Shown: positions 53,082-62,852, counted from the stretch's first letter. The stretch: 64,000 nucleotides of DNA from Eubacterium ventriosum (GCF_025150745.1 NZ_CP102282.1:2181501-2245500); one strand, 5' to 3'. Program-made: numbers and translations. The notes: generated by a model not told the origin, from the letters alone.

Positions 53082-55106
53082 TTATTTTAGTTTAACCTTA
53101 TCTGTTTTTACAACTTTTCCGTCTATTAACAGTTCAATTGTTGCCTTGCCCTTTGTATCACTTGTAAGTGTCATTGTGTAATCTCCCGGCCACTTTGATA
53201 CATCTGAATATTCAGGATCAATTCCCTGTGATGAGCCGTTTAATAAAACAACTACTGTTCCACTTTTAATAGGATTGCCCTCTTCATCCATTAAGTCCTC
53301 TTTTGCAAAAGTATATGTTCCCTTATACTTCTTGTCAGCATCTTTTGAGCCTTTACTTACAACAAGGCTTATTGTTGTTCCCTTTGGTGCATAGCCTGAC
53401 TTTATTGTCTGTCTGATTACAATACCCTTTTCTATTTCTTCATCGTAAACTTCCCTTGTGTCGCCAACAGAATATCCTGCATTACTAATAAGCTGCTGTG
53501 CCTTGTCAAGCTTCTTTCCTTCAACATTTGGTATTGTACCAATATTGCTGTTTTCGACTGTCTTCTGCCCCCTGCTTACAGTAAGCTTAATTGTATCTCC
53601 CTTGGAAACCAAAGCCTGTTCTATTGGATAACATGAAATAACTCTGTTAATCTCACTACTACTGTATTCATAAACCAATTCCCATTTAAGGTCTTTATCT
53701 TCAAGTTTTGAAATTGCAGTGTCAAGGTCTGAGCCCTTTATTCCTGATGGAACTTCGATCTTTTCGGCTCCCTTACTTACAGTAAGTAAAATAGTTTCAT
53801 TCTTATCAATTACTTTTCCTTTTGCAACTGACTGTTTAATAATATAACCACTCTGATACTGATCATTGTATTCATAAGCTTCATATTTTACACCTAATTC
53901 TTTTTCATGAAGTGTTTTTTCTGCTTCATCTTCACTCATTCCAACTACGTTAGGAACTTCTGTCTTCTTAGGATCAATAGTTGTTTCCACATCACTGCCT
54001 GTAACTGTATTCTGCAACTTAATCTTGTTGCTGTTAACCATTGAAAATACAAAACTTGTAACTATTGCAGCCACAATAATTAACGCCACAATGCCTGCAA
54101 CAACACTACCAATTGTCACTGCATTGCCTACTTTAGGTGGTAAATAATCAATGTCATCGTCAGGTTTGCCATTATCATCCTTTACTTTCTTATTACTTCC
54201 ACTTCTAAGCTGGTTAATTTCATCATCTGTAATCATTACTGTTGAGCCATTGTCTACTCTCTGTTCAAGCTGAACAAAATCAACATTTGGTTCAGACAAA
54301 GCTCTCTTTAAATCAGATATAAGCAATGAGATTTTTGGATATCTTCTGTCTGCTCTGTTCTGTGTACATTTCAGAATTATTTTTTCAATGCTTACAGGTA
54401 CGTTAGGCAAATATTCCCTAACACTAGGTACATTGCTTTTAATATGCTTTAAGGCTATTGTTACTGTTGATTCACCGTCAAAAGGAACTCTGCCTGTAAG
54501 CATTTCAAACATTGTAATGCCAAGTGAATATATGTCACTTTTCTCGTCAACATACTGTCCACCTGCCTGTTCAGGTGAAATATAATGAACGGACCCCATT
54601 GCACTGCCGTTAATAGTATTGGCTGATGCAGCCCTTGCAATACCAAAGTCTGTCACCTTGACTTTTCCTTCTCTTGAAATCATAATGTTCTGAGGCTTTA
54701 TGTCTCTATGAACAATCTGATTATTGTGGGCACATTCAATACCATTGGCAATCTGGATTGCTATACTTATTGTTTCTTTAACAGAAAGCTTGCCTTTCTT
54801 GTCAATATAGCTTTTTAATGTGATTCCCTCTATCAATTCCATAACAATATAATAAAGACCCGCATCCTCACCTACATCATATACATTTACAATATTAGGA
54901 TGAATAAGGCTTGCCGCTGACTGTGCTTCAACCCTAAATTTGGACACAAAATTTTTATCCTTGCTAAATTCATTTTTTAGCACCTTAATTGCTACGTTTC
55001 TATTTAATTTATGATCCTTAGCTTTATAAACATCAGACATTCCGCCTGCCCCTACTCTGCTAAGAATTTCATAACGGTTATTAATAAAAAATCCTCTTTC
55101 CAACAT
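53082..55106 (-). CDS. prkC: PASTA-domain serine/threonine protein kinase PrkC (Stk)
   Basis: A 674-residue membrane kinase that senses muropeptides or lipid II in related bacteria. The kinase domain (about 10-270) has GAGGMSDVY, VAIKVL with K41, HRDIKPQN and DFGIA. A membrane helix follows at about 330-355, then three PASTA repeats (opening EVPNVVGMS, EVPSGIKGS and TIPNVEGKK, about 385-590), then an unusual C-terminal beta-rich domain of about 85 residues. The ATG at 55106 is preferred over a GTG at 55118, which would coincide with its ribosome site. It is paired with its phosphatase gene, 14 bp upstream. Confidence 0.95.
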   Translation of the reverse strand: MLERGFFINNRYEILSRVGAGGMSDVYKAKDHKLNRNVAIKVLKNEFSKDKNFVSKFRVEAQSAASLIHPNIVNVYDVGEDAGLYYIVMELIEGITLKSYIDKKGKLSVKETISIAIQIANGIECAHNNQIVHRDIKPQNIMISREGKVKVTDFGIARAASANTINGSAMGSVHYISPEQAGGQYVDEKSDIYSLGITMFEMLTGRVPFDGESTVTIALKHIKSNVPSVREYLPNVPVSIEKIILKCTQNRADRRYPKISLLISDLKRALSEPNVDFVQLEQRVDNGSTVMITDDEINQLRSGSNKKVKDDNGKPDDDIDYLPPKVGNAVTIGSVVAGIVALIIVAAIVTSFVFSMVNSNKIKLQNTVTGSDVETTIDPKKTEVPNVVGMSEDEAEKTLHEKELGVKYEAYEYNDQYQSGYIIKQSVAKGKVIDKNETILLTVSKGAEKIEVPSGIKGSDLDTAISKLEDKDLKWELVYEYSSSEINRVISCYPIEQALVSKGDTIKLTVSRGQKTVENSNIGTIPNVEGKKLDKAQQLISNAGYSVGDTREVYDEEIEKGIVIRQTIKSGYAPKGTTISLVVSKGSKDADKKYKGTYTFAKEDLMDEEGNPIKSGTVVVLLNGSSQGIDPEYSDVSKWPGDYTMTLTSDTKGKATIELLIDGKVVKTDKVKLK

Positions 55107-55120
55107 AAACTTTCTCACTC

Positions 55121-55900
55121 CTATTGTTCAGATAGCAGACTATCCTGATTTTCCGTATATTCTGCACTAATAAGAATTGCTGATATATTATCTTTCCCGC
55201 CATTTTCGTTTGCAGTATTAATTAAAGTTCTCACCGCATCCTCAATTGACTCACTTTTCCTGATAATCTTATTAATGTCATAGTCAATTACCATGTTAGT
55301 TAATCCGTCTGAACACAATAATAATTTGTCCCCATTATCTATTTCTATCTCAAATATATCAGGTGTTGCTGTTTTGTCCTCAGCAACGCCAATGGCTTTT
55401 GTAATTACATTTTTCTTGTAATGAGTTCTTGCCTCTTCTTTCTCCAAAAGTCCCATTCTAACCATATCCTCAACCAAGGAATGATCCCTTGTTATTTGTT
55501 GTATATCTTTTCCAATATAATATAATCTGCTGTCTCCAACATTGGCAATATAAACATGACCTTCTGCAATAACAGCGGCAACAAAAGTTGTTCCCATTCC
55601 GCTATAATCCCTGTTGGAATTAGCCATATCGTATATTTCCTTATTAATGGACATAATACCGGCATCCAATATGTTAGCCGGATCTGTCATATGTGTTGTG
55701 CAGGCATATTTAACAAACTTCTCGATTGCTACTCTTGATGCCACATCTCCAGCTTTATGTCCCCCCATTCCATCGGCTACAATGAAAAGGTTTGGGAGTT
55801 TACCCACCGGCTTAGTGGAAACAAAAATGCTATCCTGATTAATGGTTCTCATTAACCCTACATCAGTTTTCCCAAATGCATTTATTTTGTAATTATTCAC
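55121..55900 (-). CDS. prpC: PP2C-family protein phosphatase (PrpC/Stp)
   Basis: A 259-residue metal-dependent phosphatase that reverses PrkC phosphorylation. The metal-binding motifs NQDS, ADGMGGHKAGDVAS, NVGDSRLY, LLCSDGLTNMV and GGKDNISAI are present. The start is placed at a GTG (MNNYKINAFG, 55900), because GGGAGG lies 6 bases upstream; the longer frame to 55957 runs deep into rlmN. With this start the gene overlaps the rlmN stop by 8 bp, so translation is probably coupled. Confidence 0.94.
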   Translation of the reverse strand: MNNYKINAFGKTDVGLMRTINQDSIFVSTKPVGKLPNLFIVADGMGGHKAGDVASRVAIEKFVKYACTTHMTDPANILDAGIMSINKEIYDMANSNRDYSGMGTTFVAAVIAEGHVYIANVGDSRLYYIGKDIQQITRDHSLVEDMVRMGLLEKEEARTHYKKNVITKAIGVAEDKTATPDIFEIEIDNGDKLLLCSDGLTNMVIDYDINKIIRKSESIEDAVRTLINTANENGGKDNISAILISAEYTENQDSLLSEQ

Positions 55901-56951
55901 CTGATTCCTCCCTTTCTTCCCGCATAGCGTCATTTCTAAGCTGTCCGCAGGCACCATTAATGTCTCGTCCCATTTCTCTTCTTATAGTAACATTTATCCT
56001 ATTTTTTTCAAGTACCCTTTTAAATCGTTCAACAGCCTTCTTTCCCGTCTGAACGAAATCTCTTTCTTTAATAGGATTAACCGGTATAAGATTTACGTGA
56101 CAGTTAAGATTCTTAACCAGTGCTGAAAGCTTCTCTGCTTCTTCCACTGTGTCATTTACACCTGCCACAAGACTGTATTCAAAAGTTATACGTCTGCCCG
56201 TCTTGTCGAAATAATACTTGCAGGCATCCAAAACTTCAGCTATGGTATATTTTCTTGCTATAGGTAAAAGTTCCCTTCTTGTATCATCATCTGAAGCGTG
56301 AAGTGACAATGCCAACGTAATCTGAGGATGCATATTTGCCAATTCCTTCATTCTTGGAACCAAGCCACAGGTTGACAACGTTATATTTCTCTGGCTTATG
56401 TTTAACCCATTTTCATCGCTTATTAATTCAAGAAACTTTGTCACATTTTCAAAATTATCAAGAGGCTCTCCACTTCCCATTAAAACAATGTTGGAAACTC
56501 TCTCTCCTATGTTCTTTTCTATTTCATATATCTGTTCTAACAATTCAGAAGGTCTTAAGTTTCTATCCAGTCCGTTAAGAGTTGAGGCACAAAATCTACA
56601 GCCCATTCGACATCCTGATTGTGTTGAAATACATACGGAATTACCGTGATGGTATCTCATAAGTACACTTTCGATTACTGCTCCACCTTTTATTCTAAAC
56701 AAATACTTTCTTGTTCCGTCAATCTTTGAAATCAACACCCTTACAGGCTCTAATGTGACAATTTCAAACTGCTCATCTAATGTTTCTCTTAGGTTTTTTG
56801 AAATATTAGTCATTTCATCAAAAGACTGAACCTTTTCAATATGTATCCATTTATATATTTGTCCTGCCCTAAAAGGCTTTTCGCCCATATTAGCTAATTC
56901 CTGTTTTAATTCATCTAAATTATATGATTTAATATCCTTCTTTTCTGTCAT
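55893..56951 (-). CDS. rlmN: Dual-specificity 23S rRNA/tRNA adenine-C2 methyltransferase RlmN
   Basis: A 352-residue radical-SAM enzyme that methylates A2503 of 23S rRNA (and A37 of some tRNAs). The cluster motif is CRMGCRFC (C114, C118, C121), preceded by SVCISTQSG; GSGEPLDN binds SAM, and a C-terminal Cys in NGACGQL is the methyl-carrying residue. The start at MTEKKDIKSY (56951) uses AAAGG, 8 bases upstream, and falls just after the rsmB stop. A longer frame to 57032 overlaps rsmB and carries no family residues. Confidence 0.95.
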   Translation of the reverse strand: MTEKKDIKSYNLDELKQELANMGEKPFRAGQIYKWIHIEKVQSFDEMTNISKNLRETLDEQFEIVTLEPVRVLISKIDGTRKYLFRIKGGAVIESVLMRYHHGNSVCISTQSGCRMGCRFCASTLNGLDRNLRPSELLEQIYEIEKNIGERVSNIVLMGSGEPLDNFENVTKFLELISDENGLNISQRNITLSTCGLVPRMKELANMHPQITLALSLHASDDDTRRELLPIARKYTIAEVLDACKYYFDKTGRRITFEYSLVAGVNDTVEEAEKLSALVKNLNCHVNLIPVNPIKERDFVQTGKKAVERFKRVLEKNRINVTIRREMGRDINGACGQLRNDAMREEREESGE

Positions 56952-56962
56952 AACCATAACCT

Positions 56963-58309
56963 TTATTCTCTTATAAATAATGACACGAAAAATCCATCCA
57001 TGCCATATTGTCCCGGATAAATCTGAAGACAACCCTTTTCACATTTAAGCTGCTCCGGCACAATTCCATTTAATGATTGTAATTTAAAAGGAAGATTGTC
57101 CTGTATCCATTTAACATTACTATCATTTTCCTGTCTGTTTACCGTGCAGGTACTATACAAAAGCTTTCCACCTTGCTTAACATATTTGCTTACCTGCTTT
57201 AGTATCTTTCTTTGTAATTCTACTAATTCATCGATCTGATTCTGTGTTACATTATACTTTATATCACTTTTATTGCCAATAACTCCAAGTCCTGAGCATG
57301 GAAGATCAGCAATAACAATATCCGCTTTCTCAATTGCTTCTTTATCTAATACTGTGGCATCACTTACTTTTGTTATTATGTTTTCATTACCTACTCTGGC
57401 AACATTTTCTTCTATAAGCCCTATCTTATACTCTGTTAAATCTCTCGCCTCAACAGTTCCTGTTCCATTAAGAAGTTCTGAAACGTGAAGACTCTTTCCT
57501 CCCGGTGCAGCACACACATCAATTATATAGTCTTTTTCTTTAGGATTTGCTGCAATTCCTACCATCATTGAGCTTTCATCCTGAACGGTAATCATTCCTG
57601 CCTTAAAAACATCAAGATTTTCTAACTTGTCATAGCCTGATATTTTAAGTGCCTTATCATAAAGTTTAGATTTTTCAACTGTTGTTCCCTGATATTCAAG
57701 ACTTTTAACAATTTCTTCTACAGTTGCCCTTGATGTATTGCATCTAACAGAAGTTGCTTTCGGCTTATATAACCCTTCAAGCATCTCTTCTGTTTTTGAA
57801 ATTCCATACTCTTTTGTCCATTTTTCAATTATCCACTTAGGAACAGAATAAATAACCGACAGTCTTTCTTTCTGTTCCTTTGGATATTCTATTTTTTCAA
57901 TATTTCGTGCGATATTTCTTAAAACTCCATTTACAAATCCCTTAAGATTTCTAAATTTTCTTTTTTCAGCCAGCTTCACCCCTTCGTTGCAAACTGCCGA
58001 AACAGGTACATTATCCATATACTTAATTTGATAAACACCCATTCTCAAAATCTCCCTTATTACAGGTTTCATCTTATTAACCGGAGTTTTTGAAAACTGA
58101 TTTATAATAAAGTCAATCTCAATTCTTCTCTCTAATGTTCCCTGAAAAAGTCTTGTAATAAAAGATCGTTGATGTTTGTCAAGGCTAACATTTTTGTCTA
58201 ATGTGCTTTTTAATGCAACGTGACTTTTTTCTCCTTTATTAACCTGCAAAAGCATTTCCAAAACTATATTTCTTAAATTTACCTGATTTACCGGCTTACT
58301 AGTCGTCAT
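56963..58309 (-). CDS. rsmB: 16S rRNA (cytosine967-C5)-methyltransferase RsmB
   Basis: A 448-residue methyltransferase: an N-terminal NusB-like RNA-binding domain (about 10-140), then a SAM domain with DVCAAPGGKSLHVSELL, ADLPCSGLG (catalytic Cys) and LLYSTCTVNRQEND (second Cys). The start is set at the ATG of MTTSKPVNQ (58309), with GGAGG 5 bases upstream. It overlaps the zinc-peptidase stop by 11 bp. The fmt...rsmB-rlmN-prpC-prkC order is widely conserved in Firmicutes. Confidence 0.95.
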   Translation of the reverse strand: MTTSKPVNQVNLRNIVLEMLLQVNKGEKSHVALKSTLDKNVSLDKHQRSFITRLFQGTLERRIEIDFIINQFSKTPVNKMKPVIREILRMGVYQIKYMDNVPVSAVCNEGVKLAEKRKFRNLKGFVNGVLRNIARNIEKIEYPKEQKERLSVIYSVPKWIIEKWTKEYGISKTEEMLEGLYKPKATSVRCNTSRATVEEIVKSLEYQGTTVEKSKLYDKALKISGYDKLENLDVFKAGMITVQDESSMMVGIAANPKEKDYIIDVCAAPGGKSLHVSELLNGTGTVEARDLTEYKIGLIEENVARVGNENIITKVSDATVLDKEAIEKADIVIADLPCSGLGVIGNKSDIKYNVTQNQIDELVELQRKILKQVSKYVKQGGKLLYSTCTVNRQENDSNVKWIQDNLPFKLQSLNGIVPEQLKCEKGCLQIYPGQYGMDGFFVSLFIRE

Positions 58310-59006
58310 TTCTTCCTCCAAAAAGAATTCCCAATCTTAATAACTGTAAAATCGATGAAGCTGCTGCTGCAACATAAGTTAAAGCTGCTGCTCCCAAAAC
58401 TTTTTTAGTATACTTTAATTCAGTATTTCCAAATATTCCTGTGCTTTCCAAAACTCTAATTGCTCTTCCTGATGCATTAAATTCTACAGGCAATGTTACT
58501 AACTGGAACAATACTGCCAATGAAAAAGCAATAATACCAAGGTCAAGCAATGTCTGTCCTGTCCCATTACCATAAAATAATATTCCTACAATAATCAAAA
58601 TCCATGATAATCTTGAGCCCCAGTTTGCAAAAGGAACAAGGGCGTTTCTAACACTTATAGGTGCATATCCTTTTGCATGCTGCATTGCGTGACCGCATTC
58701 GTGAGCCGCAACACCAATTGCCGCAACATTAGTCTGATTATATGTTGCATCTGAAAGGCTTAAAACCTTGTTTGAAGGATTATAGTTATCTGTTAAATCT
58801 CCACCTATATGCTGAATTGTAACATCATAAATACCCTGTGATTCAAGAATCATCTTAGCCGCCTGGGCACCTGTTAATCCTGAATTACTTCTGTATTTAG
58901 AATATTTTCTAAAAGTAGAATTTACATGGGCTGATGCAGCCATGCAAATAACCATACCGATTACAATAAGTACATAGGTTGGATCAAAATAATATCCGTA
59001 AAGCAT
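58299..59006 (-). CDS. yugP: YugP-type neutral zinc metallopeptidase
   Basis: A 235-residue membrane-embedded zinc peptidase. A first helix at about 11-27 is followed by a cytoplasmic or loop domain (GLTGAQAAKMIL), the zinc motif HECGH (102-106), a third ligand in LPVEFNASGRA, and two to three further helices including WILIIVGILFY. The substrate is unknown. GGAGACG precedes ATG. The gene sits between fmt and rsmB in many Firmicutes; here the structured repeated element, copy B, lies directly upstream. Confidence 0.9.
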   Translation of the reverse strand: MLYGYYFDPTYVLIVIGMVICMAASAHVNSTFRKYSKYRSNSGLTGAQAAKMILESQGIYDVTIQHIGGDLTDNYNPSNKVLSLSDATYNQTNVAAIGVAAHECGHAMQHAKGYAPISVRNALVPFANWGSRLSWILIIVGILFYGNGTGQTLLDLGIIAFSLAVLFQLVTLPVEFNASGRAIRVLESTGIFGNTELKYTKKVLGAAALTYVAAAASSILQLLRLGILFGGRNDD

Positions 59007-59030
59007 AATATCGTCTCCTTTCTACTATGC

Positions 59031-59167
59031 CATATGAAAACTATAACGCAAGCACGCTCCCGCTGCCTTCAGCTCGTAGCGGTACTAAGAAGCCGGTGAC
59101 AGCTTCGCTATCCCCACCTTCTAAGGACCGACGGCTTCAGAGCACTTGCTAATATAGTTTTCATATG
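59031..59167 (-). repeat. Structured repeated element, copy B (fmt-yugP interval)
   Basis: A 137-bp element closed by a perfect 15-bp stem: CATATGAAAACTATA (59031-59045) with TATAGTTTTCATATG (59153-59167), followed inward by GCAAG/CTTGC and GCTC/GAGC. Inside, GAAGCCG pairs with CGGCTTC, and GATAGC with GCTGTC around a GAA loop. Core blocks match copy A at 32890-33034, but the outer arms are unrelated in sequence. It starts 6 bp past the fmt stop and ends about 25 bp before the yugP start, without a U-tract. Confidence 0.75.
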
Positions 59168-59172
59168 TCACA

Positions 59173-60099
59173 TTACAAGCCTAATATATTTTCTTTAATA
59201 GTGTAACCATTCAAGAACGCATCCATTGGCATTCGCTTTTTGCCTGCAAGTTGAATTTCGTTTATCTTTAAATAATTCTCTCCTGTGGCTACTTTTATAT
59301 AGTGTTTTGCGATTTCTACGATTTCGCCGGGTTGTTCTGTTACGTTTCCTTCCTCTACTGTTGCATCCCATACTTTCATGGCCTTGCCATCTAGTGTTGT
59401 GTATGCACTTGGCCAAGGGTTTAGTCCTCTAATTAATCTTTCTATTGTAACTGCCGGTTTTGTAAAATCGATTTGCCCTAATTCTTTTGTTATCTTTCCT
59501 GCATATGATGATTTTTCATCATCCTGTGGGGTTCTTGTAGCTGTTCCATTTTCAAGTTTTGATAATGTTTCAACTATTAATTTTCCACCTTCTATTGCAA
59601 GCTTGTCGAAAAGACTTCCACCTGTTTCTTTTTCATCTAATTTTATGACTGCTGTGTCTATTACGTCTCCTGTGTCAAGTCCTTCTGCCATGTACATTGT
59701 TGTAACGCCTGTTTCTTCTTCGCCATCTATTACAGCCCACTGAATTGGTGCTGCTCCTCTATATTTAGGTAATAATGAAGCGTGAACGTTGATACAGCCG
59801 TACTTTGGAAGGTCTAATATTTCTTTTGAAAGTATCTGTCCAAAAGCTATTACAACTATAACGTCAGGATTTATCTCTCTTAGTATATCCACAAACTCAG
59901 GATTTTTTACTTTTTCAGGCTGATAAACAGGAATATTCAATTCTAATGCTTTCTCCTTAACAGGTGTATACTGCATCTTGTGACCTCTACCCTTTGGTCT
60001 ATCCTGCTGTGTTATAACTGCTACCACCTGATGTACTTTTGCAAGTTCTTCTAATGCCGGAACTGAAAAATCAGGTGTTCCCATAAATACTATTTTCAT
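59173..60099 (-). CDS. fmt: Methionyl-tRNA formyltransferase
   Basis: A 308-residue enzyme formylating initiator Met-tRNA with 10-formyl-THF. VFMGTPDFSVPALEEL at the start, the catalytic block NVHASLLPKYRGAAPIQWA (Asn, His), EGLDTGDV with the catalytic Asp, and the C-terminal tRNA-binding OB domain (RGLNPWPSAYTTLDGK) are all present. It begins 2 bp after the def stop, so the two initiator-methionine genes are coupled. folD and fhs upstream supply its one-carbon donor. Confidence 0.97.
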   Translation of the reverse strand: MKIVFMGTPDFSVPALEELAKVHQVVAVITQQDRPKGRGHKMQYTPVKEKALELNIPVYQPEKVKNPEFVDILREINPDVIVVIAFGQILSKEILDLPKYGCINVHASLLPKYRGAAPIQWAVIDGEEETGVTTMYMAEGLDTGDVIDTAVIKLDEKETGGSLFDKLAIEGGKLIVETLSKLENGTATRTPQDDEKSSYAGKITKELGQIDFTKPAVTIERLIRGLNPWPSAYTTLDGKAMKVWDATVEEGNVTEQPGEIVEIAKHYIKVATGENYLKINEIQLAGKKRMPMDAFLNGYTIKENILGL

Positions 60100-60101
60100 T
60101 C

Positions 60102-60599
60102 TTACTGTTCCTCCTCAGGATACAATTCTGAATTATCATAAAGTTTTCCTTCAACTTTGTCTACATAAACAATTCCATCTAAGTGGTCATTTTCGTGAAG
60201 AATACATCTTGCAAGTAAACCTTCTGCTTCCATTTCGAATTCTTCCATATTTTCATTAAAAGCCTTAACCTTTACTTTCTGTGCTCTTGGAACCATACCT
60301 GACTTGCCCGGTACGCTAAGACAGCCTTCGTATCCTGTCTGAACACCTTCTCTATCAATAATTTCAGGATTGATAAATACATATGGTACTGAATTACCTT
60401 CTTCATCTCCACAGTCAACTACAAATATTCTTTTTAAGATTCCCACCTGAGGTGCTGCAAGTCCTACTCCGTTAGCCTCATACATTGTATCAAACATATC
60501 CCCAATTAAGATTTTCGTTCTTAGATTAACTTCCTTAACAGGTTTACAAATCTTTCTTAAACATGGTTCTCCTAATTCTCTAATATTTCTTATTGCCAT
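60102..60599 (-). CDS. def: Peptide deformylase
   Basis: A 165-residue metalloenzyme removing the N-formyl group from nascent proteins. The three family motifs are GVGLAAPQVG, EGCLSVPG (metal ligand C93) and HENDH (ligands H135 and H139, catalytic E136). Both length and the EGCLSVPG form fit type 1 enzymes of the clostridial kind. It lies 21 bp after priA and 2 bp before fmt. Confidence 0.97.
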   Translation of the reverse strand: MAIRNIRELGEPCLRKICKPVKEVNLRTKILIGDMFDTMYEANGVGLAAPQVGILKRIFVVDCGDEEGNSVPYVFINPEIIDREGVQTGYEGCLSVPGKSGMVPRAQKVKVKAFNENMEEFEMEAEGLLARCILHENDHLDGIVYVDKVEGKLYDNSELYPEEEQ

Positions 60600-60620
60600 T
60601 TTATCTTCCTTTCTGCATAT

Positions 60621-62852
60621 CTATGCTTTAAAATCAAATTGTACATTAATATTTTTGAAATTCTGTGAACTATTTATTACATATTCTAAATAATCCTTTA
60701 ATCTTATAAGATGTACTCTATTATCACTTTTTAAATATATGATTTTTCTATATATGTCATTTATTTTTGAAACGGGTGGATCAGCCGGTCCGATTACGAA
60801 CAGTTCATTATATTTCTGCTCTTTTACTTTTCTAATTAATTGAACCACTGATTCTGTAGCCATTTCAAGCTCTGATTCCCCGGAACATTGTAACAAAACC
60901 GATACCATGTTTGCAACCGGCGGATATCCCATAAGCTTTCTATAAACTATTTCCTGCTCAAAAAACTCATCATAATCCTGGTGACTTGCAGCTATTATAC
61001 TGTAATTATCCGGTGCATAAGTCTGTATTACTACCTCTCCCGGATTTTTACCACGGCCTGCCCTTCCTGCTGCCTGACATAAAAGCTGAAATGTTTTTTC
61101 TGCCGCAGTATAATCTGATGCATACAAAGACATATCTGCTGCAAGCACTCCAACTAAAGTAACATCAGGAAAATCATGCCCTTTTACTATCATCTGCGTT
61201 CCAACCAAAATATCTGCCTGATGGTTGGCAAAGGCTGACAGGATTTCATCGTGACTACCCTTAGTTGATGTTGTATCCGCATCCATTCTGAGAACTCTTG
61301 CTGTAGGACATAACTGTTTTATAAGCATTTCTATTTTTTGAGTTCCTATTCCAAATCCTCCTAAGTATGTTGAACCACATTCAGGACATTTGGTTGGAAG
61401 CTTTGTTGTGTAGCCACAATAATGGCACACTAGCTTCTTGTTATTATGAAGTTTCAGTGTAACATCACAATGAGGACATTTTATTGCTTTTCCACAATCC
61501 CTGCAGGAAACAAATCCCGCAAATCCTCTTCTATTAATAAAAAGCATTGTCTGCTCTTTTTTCTCTAATCTGTCATTAATTAATGTTTGAAGTTTATTAC
61601 TGAAAATAGATTTATTTCCCTGCTGTAACTCTTCCCTTAAATCTACAATTGATACTGATGGAAGATTGCCTTTCTCTCTTGTTGTTAACTTATGAAGAAT
61701 ATAGGTTCCATTCTTAGCCTTATAATAAGATTCAAGAGATGGCGTTGCCGAGCCTAAAACCACTGTTGCACCTGTGTCATATGCTCTCTTCTGCGCCACT
61801 TCAATAGCATGATATTTAGGAACCGATTCACTTTTGTAAGCACTTTCGTGTTCTTCGTCTATTACTATTAATCCCAAATTGGAAAAAGGCGTAAACAAAG
61901 CTGATCTTGGACCTATCATTATGGTTACGTCACCATTTTTCGCTCTTTCAAACTGGTCGTAACGCTCTCCTGATGACAGCCTTGAATTTATTATTGATAC
62001 CTTTTCTTTAAATCTTCTTGTAAATCTCATTACAGTCTGATATGTAAGGGCAATTTCAGGAATCAGAACAATTACTGATTTGCCTTTTTTAATAGTATAA
62101 TCTATTAAATCCATATAAACTTCTGTTTTTCCACTTCCTGTAATTCCATGAATAAGATGCACATTCACTTTGTCTTTTTTCTTAAAATCCATTGTTTCCT
62201 TAATTGCTTCTGAAACTTTTCTCTGATTTTCATTAAGAACTATGTCATATTCAGGCTGTTCTTTTAATTCAATAGGATTTCTGTAATTAATTGTTTTCTC
62301 AATTACAATGTCCCCTAACTGTTCCATTGACTTAAGAGTACTTGGTGAAACATTTAATTTATCTACCACAAGCTCTCTTGCCATTCTGTTGTTTATCTTT
62401 AATTCTTCTAACAACCTAAGTCTTGCTTTTGCATTTTTCTTTTTATATTGTTTTATTTTTTCTTCCAGTTGTTCACTGTTCAAATTTAATACTATTGTCT
62501 TTTTTTCAATATTTCTAATCTTATTCTTTACCGGTATTACAGTTTTTAATGCCTGATTCATTGTGGAGCCGTAATTTTCTTTAATCCAATAAGCCAAATT
62601 AATTAACTGACTTTCAACCTTGGCTGCTCCCTCTTCAACTGCCATAATCTCTTTCATTTTTGATATGTCAAAAGATGGCTGGTCTGTTATTTCAATTACA
62701 TAGCCTTTTATATGTCTGTTGCCTTTACCAAATGGTATGGTAACAGCGGTTCCTACCGTAATCTCTTTTTCCAATTCATCAGGTATAATATATCCAAAGG
62801 GTCGATCTAACTTTTCGTGTGAAATGTCTACAATGACATTGGCAAACTTCAT
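60621..62852 (-). CDS. priA: Primosomal helicase PriA
   Basis: A 743-residue superfamily 2 helicase that reloads the replisome at collapsed forks. It has an N-terminal 3'-end-binding domain (1-105), Walker A in GITGSGKTEVYMD, DEEH in IVIDEEHESAYK, a zinc-binding insertion with paired cysteines (CRDCGKAIKCPHC, then CHYCGY and CPECGS), and QAAGRAGRGKNPGEVVIQT. Length matches the family. GGGAGG lies 12 bases from the ATG, a little far. Confidence 0.96.
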   Translation of the reverse strand: MKFANVIVDISHEKLDRPFGYIIPDELEKEITVGTAVTIPFGKGNRHIKGYVIEITDQPSFDISKMKEIMAVEEGAAKVESQLINLAYWIKENYGSTMNQALKTVIPVKNKIRNIEKKTIVLNLNSEQLEEKIKQYKKKNAKARLRLLEELKINNRMARELVVDKLNVSPSTLKSMEQLGDIVIEKTINYRNPIELKEQPEYDIVLNENQRKVSEAIKETMDFKKKDKVNVHLIHGITGSGKTEVYMDLIDYTIKKGKSVIVLIPEIALTYQTVMRFTRRFKEKVSIINSRLSSGERYDQFERAKNGDVTIMIGPRSALFTPFSNLGLIVIDEEHESAYKSESVPKYHAIEVAQKRAYDTGATVVLGSATPSLESYYKAKNGTYILHKLTTREKGNLPSVSIVDLREELQQGNKSIFSNKLQTLINDRLEKKEQTMLFINRRGFAGFVSCRDCGKAIKCPHCDVTLKLHNNKKLVCHYCGYTTKLPTKCPECGSTYLGGFGIGTQKIEMLIKQLCPTARVLRMDADTTSTKGSHDEILSAFANHQADILVGTQMIVKGHDFPDVTLVGVLAADMSLYASDYTAAEKTFQLLCQAAGRAGRGKNPGEVVIQTYAPDNYSIIAASHQDYDEFFEQEIVYRKLMGYPPVANMVSVLLQCSGESELEMATESVVQLIRKVKEQKYNELFVIGPADPPVSKINDIYRKIIYLKSDNRVHLIRLKDYLEYVINSSQNFKNINVQFDFKA

